In this document: positions 36,621 to 49,343 of the stretch, piece after piece | Layout: each line of letters begins with the position of its first letter | Numbering within the stretch: position 1 is the first letter of the stretch | Assembly: GCA_018398805.1 (NCBI GenBank) | Contig: JAGFBZ010000726.1 | Span: 1-64,000, forward strand | From: Hirundichthys speculiger | Taxonomy: Eukaryota; Chordata; Actinopteri; Beloniformes; Exocoetidae | Direction: 5' to 3' | Length of the DNA: 64,000 nucleotides | The notes under the pieces: generated by a model | Told to the model about the DNA's origin: nothing | Database searches by the model: none | The model's input: only the letters and a program-made list of their open reading frames with translations | Program-made: the position numbers and the translations under genes

Positions 36621-37455
36621 AGATCAAATGTCAGAGAGATGACCGTGGTCCAAATAGGGCTGGATGGGGGGGGGGAGGGGACGGCCGGACCAGCATGCTG
36701 ATGAGTCATGTGACTCACATCCTGTTTTATAAAATAAAAGCACTGATTGGACGATATTTTAGTTGGTGTTGGGATGAGGCTGTGAGGATGCTGGGAAATC
36801 TGGGGGGACACGCCCCCCAGTGATGTCACCATCAGCTTTCATGGCTTTTAAAGCGCCGTGTCGGCAAGAAAACAAGAATAAACTACAGCAAAATGAAAAC
36901 TAAACTAATAACATGTTGAAAATAATAAAAAACTAATTAATGGTAACATTAAAAATGAATGTAAAAAGATAAATTAAAAGATATTTGATGGAATCAGAAT
37001 TGAAGAGTTGCAGGAGACAAGGAAAAAATAATTTAATCTTCAGAACAGGAACATAAAAGTCACCTGAAGGATCTGGAACCGTAGACCAGGTTTACAGAAA
37101 CCCAGACAGGTGACAACAATCAGGGAGATGAACGACAGGAAGTAAACACCAGGACAAGACAGACCTTCAGAGTAAAACAGGAAGTAGAGTTGACAGAGAA
37201 CTCAAGAAAAGAAAAGGAAACAAAGAGAAGAAAGAAAACCTGGAAAACATCCCAACCTGAACCACAACAGTCACATGACTTCAGGTGTCCTGAAGGTTCC
37301 AGGATCCACCTTCTTCACAGCTTCTTCAACATGTTGGCAACATCTTCTACCCTGGCCTAGAAGACAAGAATCAATCAGATACTTGGATCAATCAGATACT
37401 TGGATCAATCAGATACTTGGATCATCAATATCGTTCCTGAGTGTTCAGGATCATT
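36621..37455. other. Non-repeat interval, no gene recognised
   Basis: Unique-looking DNA, purine-rich near 37190-37250. At 37375-37425 there are three tandem copies of a 17-bp piece with ATCAATCAGATACTTGG. No gene is supported. Confidence 0.45.
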
Positions 37456-38936
37456 TCATCATCCCTCCATCCCTCCATCATCCCTCCATCATCCCTCCAT
37501 CCCTCCATCATCCCTCCATCATCCCTCCATCCCCTCCATCATCCCTCCATCCCTCATCCCTCCATCATCCCTCCATCATCCCTCCATCCCTCCATCATCC
37601 CTCCATCATCCCTCCATCATCCCTCCATCCCCCCATCATCCCTCTATCATCCTTCCATCCCTCCATCATCTCTCTATCCCTCCATCCCTCCATCATCCCT
37701 CCATCCCTCTCTCCCTCCATCATCCCTCCATCATCCCTCCATCCCTCCATCATCCCTCCATCATCCCTCCATCATCCCTCCATCCCCCCATCATCCCTCC
37801 ATCATCCCTCCATCCCTCCATCATCTCTCATCCATCCCTCCCCTCCCATCATCCCTCCATCCCTCCTCCCTCCATCATCCCTCCATCATCCCTCCATCCC
37901 TCCATCATCCCTCCATCCCTCCATCATCCTTCCATCATCCCTCCATTATCCCTCCATCCCTCCATCATCCCTCCATCCCTCCATCCCTCCATCCATCATC
38001 CCTCCATCACGCCATCATCCCTCCATCCCTCTCTACCTCCATCATCCATCTATCACCCCTCGATCCCTCTCTACCTCCACCATCCCTCCAGCCCTCCATC
38101 ATCCCTCTATCCCTCTCTACCTCCATCATCCCTCCATCCCTCCATCATCCCCCCATCCCTCTCTACCTCCATCATCTCTCTATCACCCCTCGATCCCTCC
38201 ATCATCCCTCCATCATCCCTCCATCCCTCCATCCCTCCATCATCCCTCCACCCCTCTCTACCTCCACCATCCCTCCATCCCTCCATCATCCCTCCATCAT
38301 CCCTCCATCCCTCCACCTCTCCAGTCATCATCCCTCCATCCCCCCATCATCCCTCCATCCCTCCATCATCCCTCCATCATCCCTCCATCCCTTCACCTCT
38401 CCAGTCATCATCCCTCCATCCCTCCATCATCCCTCCATCATTCCTCCATCCCTCCATCATCCCTCCATCATCCCTCTCTCCCTCCATAACCCCTTTATCC
38501 CTCCATCATCCCTCCATCCCTCCATCATCCCTCCATCATCCCTCTCTCCCTCCATCATCCCTCCATCCCTCCATCATCCCTCATCCCTCCATCATCCCTC
38601 TCTCCCTCCATCATCCCTCCATCCCTCCATCATCCTTCCACCATCCCTCCATCATCCCTCCATCCCTCCATCATCCCTCCATCCCTCCATCATCCCTCTA
38701 TCATCCCTCCATCCCTCCATCATCTCTCTATCCCTCCATCCCTCCATCATCCCTCCATCCTCCATCCCTCCACCATCCCTCCATCATCCCTCCATCCCTC
38801 CATCATCCTTCCACCATCCAATCCTCATCCCTCCATCCCTCCATCATCCCTCATCCCTCCATCATCCCTCCATCCCTCCATCATCCTTCCAACATCCCTC
38901 CATCATTCCTCCATCCCTCCATCATCCCTCCATCAT
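37456..38936. repeat. 8/11-bp (CCCTCCAT / CCCTCCATCAT) array, plus strand nearly free of G
   Basis: Built of 8-mers CCCTCCAT and 11-mers CCCTCCATCAT in irregular order. G is almost absent from the plus strand for about 1.5 kb. All three plus frames are open because stop codons need TAA, TAG or TGA; the resulting Ser/Pro/His-rich peptides are not genes. Confidence 0.95.
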
Positions 38937-39243
38937 CTACTTCCTGCAGCTGCTGATATTTTTGCATCAGTTTCTGAGTTTCTCAGGTTTCTGATGGAGT
39001 TTCTGTCGTGACTCGTTATTCATCCGTCCTCCTCGTCCCTCCTCGTCCCTCCTCGTCCCTCCTCGTCCTCTCTGTCCATCTGGAACCATTTGAGGACATG
39101 TTGTCAGTGTGATACTGTTCTCATGGGACGTGTTAATGAAGCAGTGAACAGCAGAAGGTCACAGATTCCTCCGTCTTTACGTCTAAAAAAGCACATTCAG
39201 CCTCCATAAAGGAGCATCTGCTCAGATCCTGCTGGTTCTGCTG
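38937..39243. other. Non-repeat spacer with a 10-bp repeat
   Basis: Contains CCTCGTCCCT repeated three to four times at about 39031-39069. No gene is seen. Confidence 0.5.
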
Positions 39244-42200
39244 CAGCTCTGACTGGTAACCAGCTGAGACTGCAGCTAAAACCAGTAACAGCTCTGACTG
39301 GTAACCAGCTGAGACTTCAGCTAAAACCAGTAACAGCTCTGACTGGTAACCAGCTGAGACTGCAGCTAAAACCAGTAACAGCTCTGACTGGTAACCAGCT
39401 GAGACTGCAGCTAAAACCAGTAACAGCTCTGACTGGTAACCAGCTGAGACTGCAGCTAAAACCAGTAACAGCTCTGACTGGTAACCAGCTGAGACTTCAG
39501 CTAAAACCAGTAACAGCTCTGACTGGTAACCAGCTGAGACTGCAGCTAAAACCAGTAACAGCTCTGACTGGTAACCAGCTGAGACTTCAGCTAAAACCAG
39601 TAACAGCTCTGACTGGTAACCAGCTGAGACTTCAGGTAAAACCAGTAACAGCTCTGACTGGTAACCAGCTGAGACTTCAGGTAAAACCAGTAACAGCTCT
39701 GACTGGTAACCAGCTGAGACTGCAGCTAAAACCAGTAACAGCTCTGACTGGTAACCAGCTGAGACTTCAGGTAAAACCAGTAACAGCTCTGACTGGTAAC
39801 CAGCTGAGACTGCAGCTAAAACCAGTAACAGCTCCGACTGGTAACCAGCTGAGACTTCAGGTAAAACCAGTAACAGCTCTGACTGGTAACCAGCTGAGAC
39901 TGCAGCTAAAACCAGTAACAGCTCTGACTGGTAACCACTGAGACTTCAGTAAAACCAGTAACTCTGACTGGTAACCACTGAGACTTCAGGTAAACCAGTA
40001 CAGCTCTGACTGGTAACCAGCTGAGACTAAAACCAGTAACAGCTACTGGTAACCAGCTGAACTGCAGCTAAAACCAGTAACAGCTCTGACTGGTAACCAG
40101 CTGAGACTGCAGCTAAACCAGTAACAGCTCTGACTGGTAACCAGCTGAGACTTCAGCTAAAACCAGTAACAGCTCTGACTGGTAACCAGCTGAGACTTCA
40201 GGTAAAACCAGTAACAGCTCTGACTGGTAACCAGCTGAGACTGCAGCTAAAACAGCAGTAACAGCTCTGACTGGTAACCAGCTGAGACTGAGCTAAAACC
40301 AGTAACAGCTCTGACTGGTAACCAGCTGAGACCTTCAGCTAAAACCAGTAACAGCTCTGACTGGTAACCAGCTGAGACTGCAGCTAAAACCAGTAACAGC
40401 TCCGACTGGTAACCAGCTGAGACTTCAGGTAAAACCAGTAACAGCTCTGACTGGTAACCAGCTGAGACTTCAGCTAAAACCAGTAACAGCTCTGACTGGT
40501 AACCAGCTGAGACTGCAGCTAAAACCAGTAACAGCTCCGACTGGTAACCAGCTGAGACTTCAGGTAAAACCAGTAACAGCTCTGACTGGTAACCAGCTGA
40601 GACTTCAGCTAAAACCAGTAACAGCTCTGACTGGTAACCAGCTGAGACTTCAGCTAAAACCAGTAACAGCTCTGACTGGTAACCAGCTGAGACTTCAGGT
40701 AAAACCAGTAACAGCTCTGACTGGTAACCAGCTGAGACTTCAGGTAAAACCAGTAACAGCTCTGACTGGTAACCAGCTGAGACTGCAGCTAAAACCAGTA
40801 ACAGCTCTGACTGGTAACCAGCTGAGACTTCAGGTAAAACCAGTAACAGCTCTGACTGGTAACCAGCTGAGACTGCAGCTAAAACCAGTAACAGCTCCGA
40901 CTGGTAACCAGCTGAGACTTCAGGTAAAACCAGTAACAGCTCTGACTGGTAACCAGCTGAGACTTCAGCTAAAACCAGTAACAGCTCTGACTGGTAACCA
41001 GCTGAGACTGCAGCTAAAACCAGTAACAGCTCTGACTGGTAACCAGCTGAGACTGCAGCTAAAACCAGTAACAGCTCCGACTGGTAACCAGCTGAGACTT
41101 CAGGTAAAACCAGTAACAGCTCTGACTGGTAACCAGCTGAGACTGCAGCTAAAACCAGTAACAGCTCTGACTGGTAACCAGCTGAGACTGCAGCTAAAAC
41201 CAGTAACAGCTCTGACTGGTAACCAGCTGAGACTTCAGGTAAAACCAGTAACAGCTCTGACTGGTAACCAGCTGAGACTGCAGCTAAAACCAGTAACAGC
41301 TCTGACTGGTAACCAGCTGAGACTTCAGGTAAAACCAGTAACAGCTCTGACTGGTAACCAGCTGAGACTGCAGCTAAAACCAGTAACAGCTCTGACTGGT
41401 AACCAGCTGAGACTTCAGCTAAAACCAGTAACAGCTCTGACTGGTAACCAGCTGAGACTGCAGCTAAAACCAGTAACAGCTCTGACTGGTTACCAGCTGA
41501 GACTTCAGGTAAAACCAGTAACAGCTCTGACTGGTAACCAGCTGAGACTGCAGCTAAAACCAGTAACAGCTCCGACTGGTAACCAGCTGAGACTTCAGGT
41601 AAAACCAGTAACAGCTCTGACTGGTAACCAGCTGAGACTTCAGCTAAAACCAGTAACAGCTCTGACTGGTAACCAACTGAGACTGCAGCTAAAACCAGTA
41701 ACAGCTCTGACTGGTAACCAGCTGAGACTTCAGGTAAAACCAGTAACAGCTCTGACTGGTAACCAGCTGAGACTTCAGGTAAAACCAGTAACAGCTCTGA
41801 CTGGTAACCAGCTGAGACTGCAGCTAAAACCAGTAACAGCTCCGACTGGTAACCAGCTGAGACTTCAGGTAAAACCAGTAACAGCTCTGACTGGTAACCA
41901 GCTGAGACTGCAGCTAAAACCAGTAACAGCTCTGACTGGTAACCAGCTGAGACTTCAGGTACAACCAGTAACAGCTCCGACTGGTAACCAGCTGAGACTT
42001 CAGGTAAAACCAGTAACAGTTCTGACTGGTTAACCAGCTGAGACTTAAGCTAAAACCAGTAACAGTTCTGACTGGTTAACCAGCTGAGACTTCAGCTAAA
42101 ACCAGTAACAGCTCTGACTGGTAACCAGCTGAGACTTCAGGTAAAACCAGTAACAGCTCTGACTGGTTAACCAGCTGAGACTTCAGCTAAAACCAGTAAC

Positions 42201-42492
42201 AGCTCTGACTGGTAACCAGCTGAGACTTCAGCTAAAACCAGTAACAGCTCTGACTGGTAACCAGCTGAGACTTCAGGTACAACCAGTAACAGCTCTGACT
42301 GGTAACCAGCTGAGACTTCAGGTAAAACCAGTATCAGCTCTGACTGGTAACCAGCTGAGACTTCAGGTACAACCAGTAACAGCTCTGACTGGTAACCAGC
42401 TGAGACTTCAGGTAAAACCAGTAACAGCTCTGACTGGTAACCAGCTGAGACTTCAGCTAAAACCAGTAACAGCTCTGACTGGTAACCAGCTG
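39244..42492. repeat. 45-bp minisatellite (about 72 copies) with an 11-bp palindrome core
   Basis: The monomer core is CAGCTCTGACTGGTAACCAG, followed by CTGAGACTGCAGCTAAAACC and AGTAA. CTGGTAACCAG is a perfect palindrome around its central A. Two main variants (GACTGCAGCTAA and GACTTCAGGTAA) are mixed, with a rarer GCTCCGACTGG form. Most of the array is almost free of indels; 39930-40070 is noisy. Confidence 0.95.
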
Positions 42493-42964
42493 AAACTGAG
42501 TCCTGATAGATGAATGTCAGGAAATCTACATTTATTGATTTACTGTTAACACAAACAAGAACACTGAGCAAGTACCTGCACAGGTAGAGTCCAGGTGGAC
42601 TCAAGCTCCACCCCCTCTGACCTCTGACCAATCAGCAGGACGACAGCTGATCAGCTGATTCACCGTCAGACGTAGAAGTCTGAGTCACAATCTCACAACA
42701 AAAACCTGCAGGTTTGATTTTGTGACGTCCTTCCATCTGGAGCCAATCACAGCTCTGTCTGGGTGAAAGGCAGGTGCACCTGAACAGGTCGCCAGTTATA
42801 GTTCTAATTTTATGTGAACAAGTTATGATTTTTTAAAACGTATCTTTTACTACAGAATCGTGTTAATAAGTCCTGATTTTACAAAATTTGTGATTTGCAG
42901 AAAAACGTTGCTCTCTGATTGTATAAAAAACAAAAACCTCATTATATTATATATAAGTCCTGAT
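42493..42964. other. Non-repeat interval
   Basis: About 470 bp of unique-looking, increasingly AT-rich DNA between arrays. No gene is seen. Confidence 0.45.
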
Positions 42965-43558
42965 TATTTTAGATTTCATGATTAAACCGATTATTCATGA
43001 TTTAAGTGACTATTTATGATTGAACTGATTATTCATGATTTAAGTGATTATTTATGATTGAACTGATTATTCATGATTTAAGTGATTATTTATGATTGAA
43101 ATGATTATTCATGATTTAAGTGATTATTTATGATTGAACTGATTATTCATAATTCAATTGATTATTCATGATTGAACAGATTATTCATGATTTCACTGAT
43201 TATTCATAATTGAACCAATTATTCATGTTTGAACCGATTATTCGTGACTTAACTGATTATTCGTGATTCAGCTGATTATTCGTGATTGAACCGATTATTT
43301 GTGACTGAACCGATTATGAATGATTGAACCGATTATTCGTGATTGAACAGATTATTCATGATTGAACTGATTATTAATGATTGAACTGGTTATTCATGAT
43401 TGAACCAATTTTTCTTGATTGAACTAATTTTTCTTGATTGAACCAATTATTCGTAATAAACCGATTATTCATGATTTAACTGATTATTCATGATTGAACT
43501 GATTATTCATGATTGAACCGATTATTCGTGATTGAACTGATTATTCATGATTGAACTG
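42965..43558. repeat. 19-bp AT-rich minisatellite (about 31 copies)
   Basis: The monomer is GATTATTCATGATTGAACT with many substitutions (TTTAAGT, CGTGATT) and near-constant spacing. Confidence 0.9.
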
Positions 43559-44393
43559 AGTATGTCGTTCTCTTGAGCTTCGTCTCCATAAATGTTCATG
43601 GTTCTGACAGTCAAGAGTTATCTATAATCTGCTCATTTCCAGGGTCTTTACATCTTACTGTGCTGTAGAAAGGCTCTTTTTTAGATATTTGATCTATAAA
43701 TATTGTTTTTCCTGTTTCAAATGTCGACCACATCCAAACTGGAGATTTCAGTAAAAATGCAGCATGCAGGTATAATAATAATAATTTTTTAAAATTGTTA
43801 TTGTTTTTATTATTATTATTGTTGTGGTTGTTATTATTATTAGTGTACACATTAACGTAACATGATTTTTTTTTGTAGATGATTTTTTGTGAATATACGA
43901 GATAACATATTAGAAATAAGGAGATAAGATGTGAGAAACCATGAAGGATGGTCTCCTGCGATCCAGATGCAGATGAAGAAGTTAAATTTAGCTGAATTCA
44001 GAACAAAGTTGCTGAAGTCTCAGTTGGGTTTGTTCGTGGCTGTAATCGTTGTCCTGGATCATCTGTCTGGCTGAAGGAAACAACATCATGGACAATAATT
44101 GATGGAACGTCCTTGTCACTTTGATTTATGTGCAGTTAATTGCGTAGCTTCCCTGATGAGCATCTGGCTTCTAATAGCCATAAAATCTCTGCTCCTCAGA
44201 GGAGAGGTGTATTTAATGATAAAAGACACATTACGTCTCGCTGTTATTCAGAGTTTTTACTAACAGCAGATTTTATGCTCTTTTTGAGCAGAACTCTTGT
44301 TCCTGGAGCTCCAGAATGTGACCTGGTCTTCATCTGAGTCACAACACTACAAAGCTACACCAGAGCCTGACATGGACCTCTAGGATGGCCTGG
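43559..44393. other. Non-repeat interval with a possible conserved regulatory element
   Basis: No gene is seen. About 44095-44300 has the texture of vertebrate conserved non-coding DNA: AT-leaning, not repetitive, with homeodomain-type cores (TTAATTGCG, TTCTAATAGCCATAAAA). Conservation cannot be judged from one sequence. Confidence 0.3.
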
Positions 44394-47057
44394 ATTAGCC
44401 TCAACCAGCCTCAACCGACCTCAACCAGCCTCAACCGGCTTGACCCGACCTCAACCAACCTCAACCACCATCAACCGGCCTCAATCACACTCAACCAACC
44501 TCAACTAGCTTCAACCGACCTCAACCAGCCTCAACCAGCCTCAACCAGCCTCAACCGGCCTCAACCAGACTCAACTGACCTCAACTAGCCTCAACGAGCC
44601 TGACCCGACCTCAACCAGCCTCACCGACCTCAACTAGCCTCAACCGGCTTGACCCGACCTCAACTAGCCTCAACTACCATCAACAGGCCTCAACCAGCCT
44701 TAACCAGCCTCAACCAGCCTCAACCAGACTCAACTGACCTCAACTAGCCTCAACGGGCCTGACCTGACCTCAACCAGCCTCAATCGACCTCAACCAGCCT
44801 CAACCGGCTTGACCCGACCTCAACCAACCTCAACAACCATCAACCGGCCTCAATCACACTCAACCAACCTCAACTAGCTTCAGCCGACCTCAACCAGCCT
44901 CAACCGGCCTCAACCGGCCTCAACCAGACTCAACCCACCTCAACCAGCCTTAACCAGCCTGAACTGGCCTGACCCGACCTCAACCAACATCAACCGACCT
45001 CAACCAGCCTCAACCGGCCTGACCCGACCTCAACCAGCCTCAACCCACCTCAACTAGCCTCAACGGGCCTGACCCGACCTCAACCAGCCTCAACCGACCT
45101 CAACCAGCCTCAACCGGCTTGACCCGACCTCAACAAACCTCAACAACCATCAACCGGCCTCAATCACACTCAACCAACCTCAACTAGCTTCAGCCGACCT
45201 CAACCAGCCTCAACCGGCCTCAACCGGCCTCAACCAGACTCCACCGACCTTAACCAGCCTCAACCAGCCTGAAATGACCTCAACCAGCCTTAACCAGCCT
45301 CAACCGGCCTGACCCGACCTCAACCAGCCTCAACTGGTCTGACCCGACCTCAACCAGCCTCAACCGACCTCAACCAGCCTCAACCACCATCAACAGGCCT
45401 CAACCAGCCTCAACCGACCTCAACTAGCCTCAACCGACCTCAACCAGCCTCAACCAGCCTCAACCGGCCTCAACCAGACTCAACTGACCTCAACCAGCCT
45501 CAACTAGCCTGAACTGACCTCAACCAGCCTCAACCAGCCTCACAAAGCCTCAACCGACCTCAACCAGCCTCAACCGGCTTGACCCGACCTCAACCAGCCC
45601 CAACCGACCCTTAACCAGCCTCAACCACCATCAACAGGCCTCAACCAGCCTCAACCAACCTCAACTAGCCTCAACCGACCTCAACCAGCCTCAACCGGCC
45701 TGACCCGACCTCAACCAGCCTCAACCGACCTCAACCAGCCTCAACCGGCCTGACCCGACCTCAACCAGCCTCAACCGACCTCAACCAGCCTCAACCGGCT
45801 TGACCCAACCTCAACCAGCCTCAACCACCATCAACAGGCCTCAACCAGCCTCAACCAACCTCAACTAGCCTCAACCGCCTCAACCACCTCAACCAGCCTC
45901 AACCGGCTTGACCCGACCTCAACCAGCCTCAACCACCATCAACAGGCCTCAACCAGCCTCAACCAACCTCAACTAGCCTCAACCGACCTCAACCAGCCTC
46001 AACCGGCCTGACCCGACCTCAACTAGCCTCAACCGACCTCAACCAGCCTCAACCGGCCTGACCCGACCTCAACCAGCCTCAACCGACCTCAACCAGCCTC
46101 AATCAGCTTGACCCGACCTCAACCAGCCTCAACCACCATCAACCGGCCTCAATCACACTCAACCAACCTCAACTAGCTTCAACCGACCTCAACCAGCCTC
46201 AACCAGCCTCAACCAGCCTCAACCAGCCTCAACCAGACTTAACCGACCTAAACCAGCCTCAACCAGCCTTAACTGACCTCAACCAGCCTTAACCAGCCTC
46301 AACCGGCCTGATCCGACCTCAACCAAACTCAACCGCCATCAACCGGCCTCAATCACACTCAACCAACCTCAACTAGCTTCAACCGACCTCAACCAGCCTC
46401 AACCAGCCTCAACCGGCCTCAACCAGACTCAACCGACCTTAACCAGCCTCAACCAGCCTGAACTGACCTCAACCAGCCTTAACCGGCCTGACCCGACCTC
46501 AACCAGCCTCAACTGGTCTGACCCAACCTCAACCAGCCTCAACCGACCTCAACCAGCCTCAACTGGCTTGACCCGACCTCAACCAGCCTCAACCACCATC
46601 AACAGGCCTCAGCCAGCCTCAACCAACCTCAACTAGCCTCAACCACCATCAACAGGCCTCAACCGACCTCAACTAGCCTCAACCAGCCTCAACCAGCCTC
46701 AACCAGCCTCAACCGGCCTCAACCAGACTCAACTGACCTCAACCAGCCTCAACTAGCCTGAACTGACCTCAAACAGCCTGACCTGACCTCAACCAGCCTC
46801 AACCACCATCAACCAGCCTCAACCGGCCTCAACCGACCTCAACCAGCCTTAACCAGCCTCAACCAGCCTGACCCGACCTCAACCAGCCTCAACCACCATC
46901 AACCACCATCAACCAGCCTCAACCGGCCTCAACCGACCTCAACCAGCCTTAACCGACCTCAACCAGCCTTAACCGGCCTGACCCGACCTCAACCAGCCCC
47001 AACCGACCCTTAACCAGCCTCAACCAGCCTCAACCGGCCTGACCCGACCTCAACCAG
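44394..47057. repeat. 10-bp minisatellite CCTCAACCAG (about 266 copies)
   Basis: Strict 10-bp period with variants CCTCAACCGA, CCTCAACCGG, CCTGACCCGA, CCTCAACTAG and CCATCAACCG. Longer patterns recur (for example a block CCTCAACCGGCTTGACCCGA then a CCACCATCAA variant). The plus strand is C- and A-rich and poor in G and T. Confidence 0.95.
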
Positions 47058-47586
47058 GAGGACCCGCCGATCTACTGGTGGATATCTGGGGCCCTCGAGG
47101 GTCCCAGCCTCTAATAACAGCTGGGTCAGGGTTAGGTAACAGCTGAGTAACGCCTTGTTACTCAGCCGTTTGTTGTGTTTGGATGTGGTCCTTGTCTGCT
47201 GTGGGCCGTGTAGAAGCTTCAACCATCATCATCATCATCATCATCAGATCAGTGACATCATCAGAGTCTCTCTGATTGGCTGGCAGATGTGCTGGTGCAG
47301 CCTGACATTATAAAGTCCTGACATTTGAGCCTTAATGCTAAACATGCTGCTCTGCATCACAATGTCTCTGAAATCAACAGTCATCCCTCCGTTCGTCTCA
47401 GAGGTGAAGCTCCGGCTTTCAGCACAGATAAAGACTCAGGGGACCATTTCCTGTCCTCCATCTGTCCCCTGCTACCACAGAAAACCCAACCTTCAAGGTC
47501 CAACGGCCTACAGCTGACTGGTGTAAGGTGACACCACCATGGAAGAACCAAGACAAGCCGGTCCCCATCTGTACAGGAGACAGGTG
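47058..47586. other. Non-repeat interval with a short ATC microsatellite
   Basis: A microsatellite of seven to eight ATC triplets lies at about 47225-47246. The rest shows no recognisable gene. Confidence 0.5.
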
Positions 47587-47705
47587 ATGGAGGGATGGAT
47601 GGATGGATGGAGGGATGGAGGGATGGATGGAAGGAGAGATGTATCCATCCATCCATCCATCCATCATCCATACTTCCACTCACTCATCCCTTCATCCATC
47701 CATCC
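47587..47705. repeat. Inverted GATG/CATC microsatellite pair
   Basis: GGATGGATGGATGG-type repeats (about 47590-47640) are followed directly by CCATCCATCCATCC-type repeats (about 47644-47705), so the two halves can pair as a long hairpin. Confidence 0.9.
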
Positions 47706-47870
47706 AGACCTCTGCAGATCCTCTGCAGGGTCTCAGGGATCTGCTGGAGTCTATCCCAGCTCTCTTCAGGTCTACAGTCAGGCGTCCACCTGGACAGGTC
47801 TCCAGTCCATCACCTGGACAGGTCTCCAGTCTCCACACAAGCACCAGGAGAACATGGAGACTCCACACAG
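47706..47870 (+). mobile_element. Degenerate copy of a dispersed fish repeat
   Basis: GGAGTCTATCCCAGCTCTCT and CACCTGGACAGGTCTCCAGT strongly resemble a widespread teleost repeat that usually follows a CATC microsatellite, as here. The copy is short and eroded. Identification is from memory of the family text. Confidence 0.5.
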
Positions 47871-47934
47871 AAAGACCTGCTGAGGTTCCAGACCAGGAAC
47901 CTTCTAACTGATATTAAACTCAGACGGAGGTTTT

Positions 47935-48300
47935 TGTCTTTGGAGGACATCAGAAGTAGACTGTCTCGTCTAGACGGTTTACTTTGGTATCTAGTTCTAC
48001 TGTGAGGAACCTTGGAGATCATTTTGACCAGTTTCTAGACCAGCCTTCTCCAGATGGATTATTGCAGCTCCTTGTTAGTGGGTTGTCCTTCTGGTTCCTG
48101 GAGTTTCCAACAGCAGGATGGAGGCAGAACCTCCAGTTGGTGGAACCAGAACCAGTTGGACGTCCTCTCTACCTTCCAGGACCATGTGGCATGGACTGAG
48201 TCAGACAGGACTCCACTACTGAGAGTTCCAGCTGTTGAACCAGAGGTGGAGCTAATCCCAACTCCAGGACTGGTCCACTTCAAATCCAGCTCTGACTTGT
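47935..48300 (+). pseudogene. L2-type LINE reverse-transcriptase remnant, frameshifted
   Basis: One frame reads SSSTVRNLGDHFDQ (from about 47986) and a shifted frame reads MDYCSSLLVGCP (from 48054). These match the order VRNLG...FD then DYCNSLLSGCP found in the C-terminal part of L2/CR1-type reverse transcriptases. A frame change is needed between them, and much of the intervening sequence is missing. It is a truncated, dead fragment. Confidence 0.6.
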
Positions 48301-48384
48301 TCTACGAGCCTCCAGCTCGCCATCCATTCGTCTACGTGAGCGAATCACCTCCGTCACCTCATGAAATGTCATGACGGCTTATCT

Positions 48385-48605
48385 CCCGCGAGGCGGAAGG
48401 AGGTCGGAGCCAAATATGGCGGCAGCATTCGGTCACTGATGGATGAGCCGTTTCCAGGGTTCACTGACGTGGTTCGTGATGAGACATGATGAGTAAAGGG
48501 CAGCGTGTTGGCGCTGGTCCATCCAGAGAAGATGGACTCTGATAATCACCTCACTGCTGCAGACGTGTTCATTGATCCAGATGGGATCCAGTCAGTGTTC
48601 AGCTG
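48385..48605 (+). other. Candidate promoter and first coding exon of an unknown gene
   Basis: CpG-containing DNA with CTCCCGCGAGGCGGAAGGAG (ETS-like CGGAAG) and AAATATGGCGGC (YY1-like) is followed by an ATG at 48532 in good context (AAGATGG). A 74-nt open stretch, beginning MDSDNHLTAADVF, ends at CTG before GTGAGA, a good splice donor. I do not recognise the peptide and see no following exon. The transposon at 48636 starts just 31 bp after the proposed donor. This is a weak call. Confidence 0.2.
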
Positions 48606-48635
48606 GTGAGACTGAGACATTTTAACGTTTGTTTT

Positions 48636-49343
48636 TGTAGTGTCTGAAAAACATGATATATATCTGAAATGTACACGATATTTACTTTTTTATATAAAGC
48701 TTAACTACGACTTGTTAACAGTGAAAAGGCCTGACAGTTTAGGCCTTATTTCTGAGTTCACTGAGTTCGTTTCGGTGCATTATGTGGAAATCGGCTCAAG
48801 GTCGGTTCCCAGGCTACAAATTTGGAAGATCCAAAATTAAGAGAAAAGGGAGAAATATCCTGTTCGTGACGCCAAAAACTGTGGTTTCTGCCAGAGAGGT
48901 GATTTGAAGTCTTCTCTCAGTCTTCTCTTTCTTCAGTGTGATAAAAAAAAAGGGACGTGGCTCCAAAGCTGTCTTTAAATGCATATAAAGTTTATTTGTA
49001 GAAAAAGAGGCTTAATACAGACCTGCGCACGTCTGGGAACTTCTCAGGTCGGATTTAGTAAGAAGAACAAGCGCGTACATCAGGAAACGCTTCTTATAGC
49101 CATAGTCAGGTCTAATTACAGATATGCATGGGATCAATCACTATTTCTTTGGCAATAGTTTGACAGGTTTTTCCCTTTAGACAATGACCATCTGGTATCT
49201 CACGATAAGACCCAAACACAGAAATAGAAATAAGGCCTAAACTGTCAGGCCTTTTCACTGTTAACAAGTCATAGTTAAGCTTTATATAAAAAAGTAAATA
49301 TAGTGTACATATCAGATATATATCATGTTTTTCAGACACTACA
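48636..49343. mobile_element. Non-autonomous element with 118-bp terminal inverted repeats
   Basis: 48636-48753 and 49226-49343 are inverted copies differing at about three positions. Ends read TGTAGTGTCTGAAAAACATG at the left and the complement at the right. Both sides are flanked by TTTT, a possible 4-bp target duplication, although it is weak in T-rich DNA. The interior (48754-49225) shows no transposase. The matching open frames on opposite strands (MSEKHDIYL) are just the two arms. High arm identity suggests a fairly young insertion. The superfamily is not clear. Confidence 0.8.

Noticed and set aside
37275..38994. Three overlapping Ser/Pro/His-rich frames of about 400-520 codons
   Set aside because: They are translations of CCCTCCAT repeats in all three plus frames; no stop codon can arise from the dominant units.
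48640..49339. Two similar small proteins (MSEKHDIYL start) on opposite strands
   Set aside because: They are the two arms of the terminal inverted repeat, not separate genes.
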